DNA of 64,000 nucleotides from Flavobacteriaceae bacterium (GTDB taxonomy: Bacteria; Bacteroidota; Bacteroidia; Flavobacteriales; Flavobacteriaceae): contig JAKIUU010000009.1 in the NCBI GenBank assembly GCA_021647405.1, positions 13,527 through 77,526 on the forward strand, written 5' to 3'. Shown here piece after piece: positions 59,790 through 64,000 of the stretch. The stretch's first letter is position 1; every line of letters starts with the position of its first letter. A program made the translations under genes and the position numbers. The notes under the pieces were generated by a model. The model saw nothing but the letters and a program-made list of their open reading frames with translations, was not told where the DNA came from and did not search any database.

Positions 59790-60611
59790 ATGGACTTTAC
59801 CAAAACAACCGAGCAAGAATCAAACTACAAGCATTTGGAACATATGCCCATTTCCGAATTACTTGTAAACATTAATACCGAAGATAAAAGTGTACCTCTG
59901 GCTGTTGAAAAAGTTTTACCTCAAATAACAGCTTTGGTTACCCAAATTGTAAAAAAATTAAAATCAAGTGGCAGGTTGTTTTATATTGGTGCAGGCACAA
60001 GTGGCAGGTTAGGCATCTTAGATGCTTCTGAATGCCCCCCTACTTTTGGGGCGCCACACGATTTGGTCATCGGACTCATCGCCGGAGGCGATAAAGCCAT
60101 TCGCAAAGCTGTAGAGTTTGCCGAAGATTCTACCACTCAAGGCTGGGCAGATTTACAAAAATATCATATCAGTTCAAACGATGTTTTAATTGGTTTGGCG
60201 GCATCGGGAACTACACCCTATGTTTTGGGTGGTTTAAAACAAGCCAACCTCCATAAAATTATTACAGGATGCATCACCTGTAACGCCAAAAGTCCTCTGG
60301 CTAAAATGGCCAAATTTCCTATTGAGGTTATTGTAGGCCCTGAATTTGTAACAGGAAGCTCGCGTATGAAAGCTGGTACAGCTCAAAAGCTTATTTTGAA
60401 TATGATTTCTACAGCTACCATGATTCAGCTTGGCAAAATAAAAGGCAATAAAATGGTAGATATGCAACTCTCAAATAATAAATTGGTAAATCGGGGCACC
60501 AAGATGCTGATGGATAATTTAAAAATTGATGAAAGTTTTGCCAATAAATTACTACTAAAACACGGCAGCGTAAGAAATGCCCTAAATCAGTATGAAAATG
60601 ACCTCAAATAA
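59790..60611 (+). CDS. murQ: N-acetylmuramic acid 6-phosphate etherase
   Basis: A 273-residue SIS-fold protein with YIGAGTSGRLGILDASECPP (about 64-83), DVLIGLAASGTTPYVLGGL and GSSRMKAGTAQKLILNMIST, all MurQ hallmarks. It cleaves the lactyl ether of MurNAc-6-phosphate and so recycles peptidoglycan sugar. It is a little shorter than E. coli MurQ because the C-terminal UBA-like part is trimmed. The gene overlaps the next small ORF by 20 nt. No MurNAc transporter or anhMurNAc kinase gene is adjacent. Confidence 0.94.
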   Translation: MDFTKTTEQESNYKHLEHMPISELLVNINTEDKSVPLAVEKVLPQITALVTQIVKKLKSSGRLFYIGAGTSGRLGILDASECPPTFGAPHDLVIGLIAGGDKAIRKAVEFAEDSTTQGWADLQKYHISSNDVLIGLAASGTTPYVLGGLKQANLHKIITGCITCNAKSPLAKMAKFPIEVIVGPEFVTGSSRMKAGTAQKLILNMISTATMIQLGKIKGNKMVDMQLSNNKLVNRGTKMLMDNLKIDESFANKLLLKHGSVRNALNQYENDLK

Positions 60612-60819
60612 AAACCATCTCAAAAAAGGATTTGCTTTCTTTTTATATGCGCTACCGCTTTTGGTAGCTGGACCTGTAGTGACAACTATAGGATTTAAGG
60701 CTATAAAAAAAGACGGTAATTATATTTTTTTTATAATCGGTTTTATTTTATCTATCACAGCCATGGTATTATTGGCTATGGCCGTTAAGCGGATATTACA
60801 ATACCTTTTTAACAGCTAA
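60592..60819 (+). CDS. Small two-helix membrane protein (DUF6095-like)
   Basis: A 75-residue protein with two hydrophobic segments at about 15-35 and 45-63 separated by a short charged loop, and a basic N-terminus. It resembles the small DUF6095 family, reported from flavobacteria, with no known function. The ATG at 60592 lies inside murQ (20-nt overlap); a second ATG at 60598 is also possible. The following ATP-grasp gene starts after a single base, so it is part of the same unit. Confidence 0.75.
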   Translation: MKMTSNKNHLKKGFAFFLYALPLLVAGPVVTTIGFKAIKKDGNYIFFIIGFILSITAMVLLAMAVKRILQYLFNS

Positions 60820-60820
60820 A

Positions 60821-61891
60821 ATGGCACTTAAAAACAGTCTTTTTTTTCGTTTTAAAGATATCTTTAATTGGGAGTTTTGGCCAACTTATATGTTTTACAT
60901 CCCTCTGTTTCCACTCTATTTATACTATTCATTGAGGTCGGGTAGTTTTACTTATTTTGTGGCTGCAAATCCCGCTATTAAAAATGGTGGCGATGCCACA
61001 GAATCTAAATTTGATACGCTAAAAATATTACCAAAATCTTTAATTCCAGAGTCTATTTTAGTCCCTAAAAATACAATTTTTGAAGATGTGGTAACTCAGT
61101 TAGAAAAACACCACTTAAACTATCCGTTAATAATAAAACCAGATATTGGTTACAGAGGTCTTTTGGTTAAAAAACTCAAAAGTGAAACCGACTTACGCAA
61201 GTACCTGCAAAAATACACTTCTATTAATTTTATAATTCAAGATTATGTAAATTACCCCAATGAATGTGGTATTTTATACATCCGTTATCCCGACAAAAAA
61301 AAGGGTAAGATTACGTCAATAACACTTAAAGATTACCTTCATGTAAAAGGTGATGGCACTTCGTGTGTGTCTGATTTAATAGCAGAAAACAACCATGTTA
61401 AACGTTACGAATCTGTATTTAAAGATTTAATTATAAATAAGTTAGATTACAAGCCTAAAAAAGGTGAAGCTTTTGTATTAAATGATATTGGCAATCATTG
61501 CAAAGGCGCTACTTTTATTAATGGCAACCATCTTATAACAGAAAAATTAACACGCTATTTTGACCGCCTGAGCCAAACTGTTAAGGGGGTTAATTTTGGC
61601 CGATTTGATATAAAATACAACAGTATTGAAGAGTTGGAAGCTGGGAAAGCTTATAAAATTATTGAGTTAAATGGCGTTATTGCAGAACCCACTCATATTT
61701 ACGATGCCAAAAAAAGTTCTTTTTATATCGCCTTAAAAAGTTTGGCTTTACATTGGAAATACGTGTATCAGATTTCTAAAAAAAATCACAAAAAATACGG
61801 TGTGAGGTATCAAAAATTGCGTCCAGTACTAAAAGATTTATTTGCTTTAAGACCTTACAGTAAAAATATCAAAAAATTAAGCAAACTTTAG
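60821..61891 (+). CDS. ATP-grasp family protein (D-alanine-D-alanine ligase-like)
   Basis: A 356-residue protein with a membrane-proximal N-terminal region (helical, aromatic, about 15-45) and an ATP-grasp core: LIIKPDIGYRG (about 105-115), FIIQDYVNYPNECGILYIR and FGRFDIKYNS with KIIELNGVIAEPTH near the end. The IIELNG motif supplies metal-binding residues. Such enzymes join a carboxylate to an amine or thiol with ATP. The substrate is unknown; it follows murQ and a small membrane protein in one unit, suggesting an envelope role. Convergent with the DinB-like gene, overlap 4 nt. Confidence 0.8.
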   Translation: MALKNSLFFRFKDIFNWEFWPTYMFYIPLFPLYLYYSLRSGSFTYFVAANPAIKNGGDATESKFDTLKILPKSLIPESILVPKNTIFEDVVTQLEKHHLNYPLIIKPDIGYRGLLVKKLKSETDLRKYLQKYTSINFIIQDYVNYPNECGILYIRYPDKKKGKITSITLKDYLHVKGDGTSCVSDLIAENNHVKRYESVFKDLIINKLDYKPKKGEAFVLNDIGNHCKGATFINGNHLITEKLTRYFDRLSQTVKGVNFGRFDIKYNSIEELEAGKAYKIIELNGVIAEPTHIYDAKKSSFYIALKSLALHWKYVYQISKKNHKKYGVRYQKLRPVLKDLFALRPYSKNIKKLSKL

Positions 61892-62385
61892 TTTTCTAGT
61901 GTTTGCTTTTTGGGAGTGGTAGGATTATACCCAAAATCTTCATCAGGTAACTCAATTCCCAACTGAGAAATAATATAGCCAATACTTGCAAAATGATGCG
62001 TTGCATGACTATGCGCCTGAGCCAAAGCAGCAGCCAGAGTATAATTTACAGAAACTTCGCCCAAGCCCAAATCATCTTTAACTTCAACGATTTCATTCAA
62101 ATCGTAAAAATGTAACATCTTTAATTTGTCAAAAATTTCTTCAAAATAGATAAGTCCATTTAGGGTGTATTCTTCAACAGACACATTTCGCTTACGCGCT
62201 GCCAAATCGATTTTTTTTGAAGGCAAGCCCTCAAAAATACAATCGAAAATATCTAAAATATGCCGCATATGTCCGCCTATACTTGAATAATAAGGCGCAA
62301 TAGATTTATCGCTGTATTGTTTATCAGTAACCGCATTTAACAGTTTAACACCTCGTAAAAGGTTCATCTCAATGGCATATATCAT
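61888..62385 (-). CDS. DinB/YfiT-like putative metalloenzyme
   Basis: A 165-residue four-helix protein of the DinB superfamily. The likely metal-binding histidines are in GGHMRHILDIFD (about 34-45) and ALAQAHSHATHHFASIGY (about 123-140). Members include bacillithiol transferases and thiol-dependent enzymes; many have no known role. It is monocistronic, convergent with the ATP-grasp gene (4-nt overlap). Confidence 0.82.
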   Translation of the reverse strand: MIYAIEMNLLRGVKLLNAVTDKQYSDKSIAPYYSSIGGHMRHILDIFDCIFEGLPSKKIDLAARKRNVSVEEYTLNGLIYFEEIFDKLKMLHFYDLNEIVEVKDDLGLGEVSVNYTLAAALAQAHSHATHHFASIGYIISQLGIELPDEDFGYNPTTPKKQTLEN

Positions 62386-62526
62386 ATTTTGTAGTTAAAT
62401 TTATAAGCTTTAGTCGCAAATATAAGAATTAATTACGCAAAATTTGTATGGTTTTTTTCTAAAAGAAAACCTACTAATTTCTTAAATATTATGATTATTT
62501 TTGGAATTCATTTTATCCTTTATCTT

Positions 62527-62967
62527 ATGAAATTATTAAAAATATATTTGGTTTTATTTGCTGTGAGTTTGCTATTTGTTAATTGTAAAGAAGCCGTAGA
62601 TAAAAGAAAAGTAGAAACGCAAACAAACAAAACGGCTCTTAATACAGTTGCTAAAAATGTTGTTGTAAAAGATTTTAAAAGTCTGATTGACGCCCAAACA
62701 GGTATACTGATTGACGTAAGAACCCCACAAGAATACCAAGCAGGTCATATACCAGGTGCTATCAATTTCGATTGGAAAAATCAAGATACTTTTTCAACAA
62801 TAGTTAAAGAGATATCAAAAGACAAAACAGTGCTTATTTATTGTCATTCTGGATACAGAAGTGGCCTGGCAAAAGCCTATTTACAAAAAAATGGATATCA
62901 AAAAATTTACAACCTCGAAAGCGGTATTATGGGTTGGAAAGCGGCTCATTTTGATATTGAAAAGTAA
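62527..62967 (+). CDS. Rhodanese-domain lipoprotein
   Basis: The ATG at 62527 gives 146 residues. The N-terminus ends in the lipobox LFVNC, so it is a periplasmic or outer-membrane lipoprotein. The rhodanese domain (about 55-145) has DVRTPQEYQAGHIPGAINF and the active-site cysteine in IYCHSGYRSGLA. Rhodaneses transfer sulfane sulfur to acceptors. It is far from the SQR cluster at 36229, but both could take part in sulfur handling; this link is only inference. Confidence 0.88.
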   Translation: MKLLKIYLVLFAVSLLFVNCKEAVDKRKVETQTNKTALNTVAKNVVVKDFKSLIDAQTGILIDVRTPQEYQAGHIPGAINFDWKNQDTFSTIVKEISKDKTVLIYCHSGYRSGLAKAYLQKNGYQKIYNLESGIMGWKAAHFDIEK

Positions 62968-63115
62968 GCCACTTAGATTTGCCCGTTCTGAATATAATAC
63001 AGTATTAGAAATAATTTAAACGCCAACTCATATCTAGTAGGTAGCTGCAACTTAAAAAAATATTTTATTTACACTGTTAAGGAAATCATTTTTTTACAGA
63101 CCAATCCTTTTTGGT

Positions 63116-63123
63116 TATATTTG
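63116..63123 (+). promoter_or_regulatory. -7 box TATATTTG for the hydrolase gene
   Basis: TATATTTG ends 18 nt before the hydrolase ATG at 63142. The region lies in the 174-nt space after the rhodanese gene, which otherwise holds no visible feature. Confidence 0.5.
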
Positions 63124-63141
63124 AAATAAATTCGATTTTTT

Positions 63142-63876
63142 ATGAAAAAGCTTCTCTTATATATTTTTATTGGCATCTCTTTTATCGGTTTTTCACAAAA
63201 AACCAACAGTATTAAAACGCTCTGTTTTCCGTCAAAAGATGGCTTGCCAATAACGGCAGATATCTACAATACCTTAAATGCTAAAGATTTTATTGTGCTA
63301 TGCCACCAAGCAGGTTTTAGCCGTGGCGAATACATTAACACTGCCAAAAGATTACAAGCCATGGGGTTTTCTGCTTTAGCGATAGACCAACGCAGTGGCA
63401 ATAAAGCCAATAACATTTTAAACGAGACCCATGCCGAAGCCGAACACAGAGGGCTCTCCACAACTTATATGGATGCCAAACAAGACGTAGAGGCAGCCAT
63501 AGATTACGCTTATAAATTGAATAACAATAAGTCCATTGTATTGGTAGGGAGCTCATATTCAGCTTCTTTAGCGCTTCTTGTAGCCAGTACAAACAACAAG
63601 GTAAAAGCTGTTGCCGCTTTTAGTCCGGGGGAATATTTAAAGGGTGTGGTATTGGCAGAATCTATAAAAGCATTACAAAAACCCTGCTTTGTTACCTCAT
63701 CAAAATCAGAAATAAAGCAAACTACTGATCTGGTAAAATTAGTTGGCAAAAAATTCGTAACACAGTACAAACCCAATGTAAAAGGTATTCATGGCTCGCG
63801 TGCTTTATGGAATTCTACTGCTGGCACAACAGAATATTGGAAAGCCTTTAGTGGGTTTTTATCACAAATTAAGTAG
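63142..63876 (+). CDS. Secreted alpha/beta hydrolase (dienelactone hydrolase-like)
   Basis: A 244-residue protein with a signal peptide (KKLLLYIFIGISFIGFSQ). The alpha/beta hydrolase fold has nucleophile serine in LVGSSYSASLAL (about 132-143) and a C-terminal catalytic histidine in VKGIHGSRALW; the aspartate is probably in CFVTSSKSEIKQTTDL. LCHQAGFSRGEY is the oxyanion region. Substrate unknown. It is a single-gene unit; no terminator was seen after it. Remaining bases to 64000 show no feature. Confidence 0.85.
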   Translation: MKKLLLYIFIGISFIGFSQKTNSIKTLCFPSKDGLPITADIYNTLNAKDFIVLCHQAGFSRGEYINTAKRLQAMGFSALAIDQRSGNKANNILNETHAEAEHRGLSTTYMDAKQDVEAAIDYAYKLNNNKSIVLVGSSYSASLALLVASTNNKVKAVAAFSPGEYLKGVVLAESIKALQKPCFVTSSKSEIKQTTDLVKLVGKKFVTQYKPNVKGIHGSRALWNSTAGTTEYWKAFSGFLSQIK

Positions 63877-64000
63877 TCAACCCTCAAAAAGCAATAATCT
63901 ATCCTAGATCAGGCTATACCTATTTAGAGAATACGTTTTAATTTTAAAGAAGCCTATTATTTGTTGTTTTATAACAAGCCAAGAAATAGCTATTTTAAGT

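Noticed and set aside
1..64000. tRNA, rRNA or CRISPR array
   Set aside because: No cloverleaf with CCA-type end, no rRNA sequence and no regularly spaced repeats with unique spacers were found by reading.

Overview
The window looks like a chromosomal segment of a flavobacterium (Bacteroidetes). The DNA is AT-rich. Many genes are preceded by the Bacteroidetes -7 box TAnnTTTG. The gene content is typical of that group: a fused 2-oxoacid dehydrogenase E1, a polyphosphate-type glucokinase, a long GAPDH, a eukaryote-like NADP isocitrate dehydrogenase, and a SulP/carbonic anhydrase pair. No rRNA, tRNA, CRISPR array, transposase or integrase was seen. The left edge cuts a 2-oxoacid:ferredoxin oxidoreductase alpha subunit.

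Layout. 1-3930: ferredoxin oxidoreductase genes, E1 fusion and ROK glucokinase. 3931-12844: a defence island on the minus strand. It holds a Fic AMPylase gene and a tight operon, XRE regulator-hsdR-hsdS-prrC-like anticodon nuclease-hsdM. Its edges carry palindromic elements: an attC-like structure at 5251-5381 and two matched hairpins at 5421-5468 and 12727-12786 that bracket the operon. 12845-17707: M28 peptidase, sigma-54-type response regulator and a Nat-type ABC exporter. 17847-24084: an autoregulated-looking MarR gene followed by a beta-oxidation cluster (hydroxyacyl-CoA dehydrogenase/enoyl-CoA hydratase, thiolase, acyl-CoA dehydrogenase). 24199-30428: CBM20-like esterase lipoprotein and xanthine dehydrogenase-type genes including xdhC. 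30473-36026: amidohydrolase, YhhN protein, a DnaQ-like exonuclease with a BRCT domain, and an unusually long LigA. 36229-38292: SQR-type flavoprotein, TusE/DsrC-like protein and DsrE2-like protein, a sulfur-trafficking set.

38361-64000 is mostly housekeeping: GAPDH, HtrA, dapF-GNAT-mltG, dnaA with a LMW phosphatase and an RsmI-like methylase, thioesterase, YigZ, ribD, GNAT, prmC, an AI-2E family permease, TetR-SulP-carbonic anhydrase, trmD-PAP2-GT39, rplS, icd, murQ with a small membrane protein and an ATP-grasp protein, DinB-like protein, rhodanese lipoprotein and an alpha/beta hydrolase.

The most notable items are five. First, an anticodon-nuclease homologue keeps the PrrC catalytic triad inside a type I restriction operon, which itself lies between matching hairpins. 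Second, an attC-like element occurs without an integrase. Third, LigA carries an insert of about 160 residues with an internal HhH-like duplication, next to an exonuclease that carries a second LigA-like BRCT domain. Fourth, four genes have a TAnnTTTG box ending exactly 4 nt before the start codon, which predicts leaderless mRNAs. Fifth, palindromic candidate operators sit at the MarR, TetR, XRE and Fic genes. Family assignments come from motifs read in the sequence and remembered family features; no database search was run.
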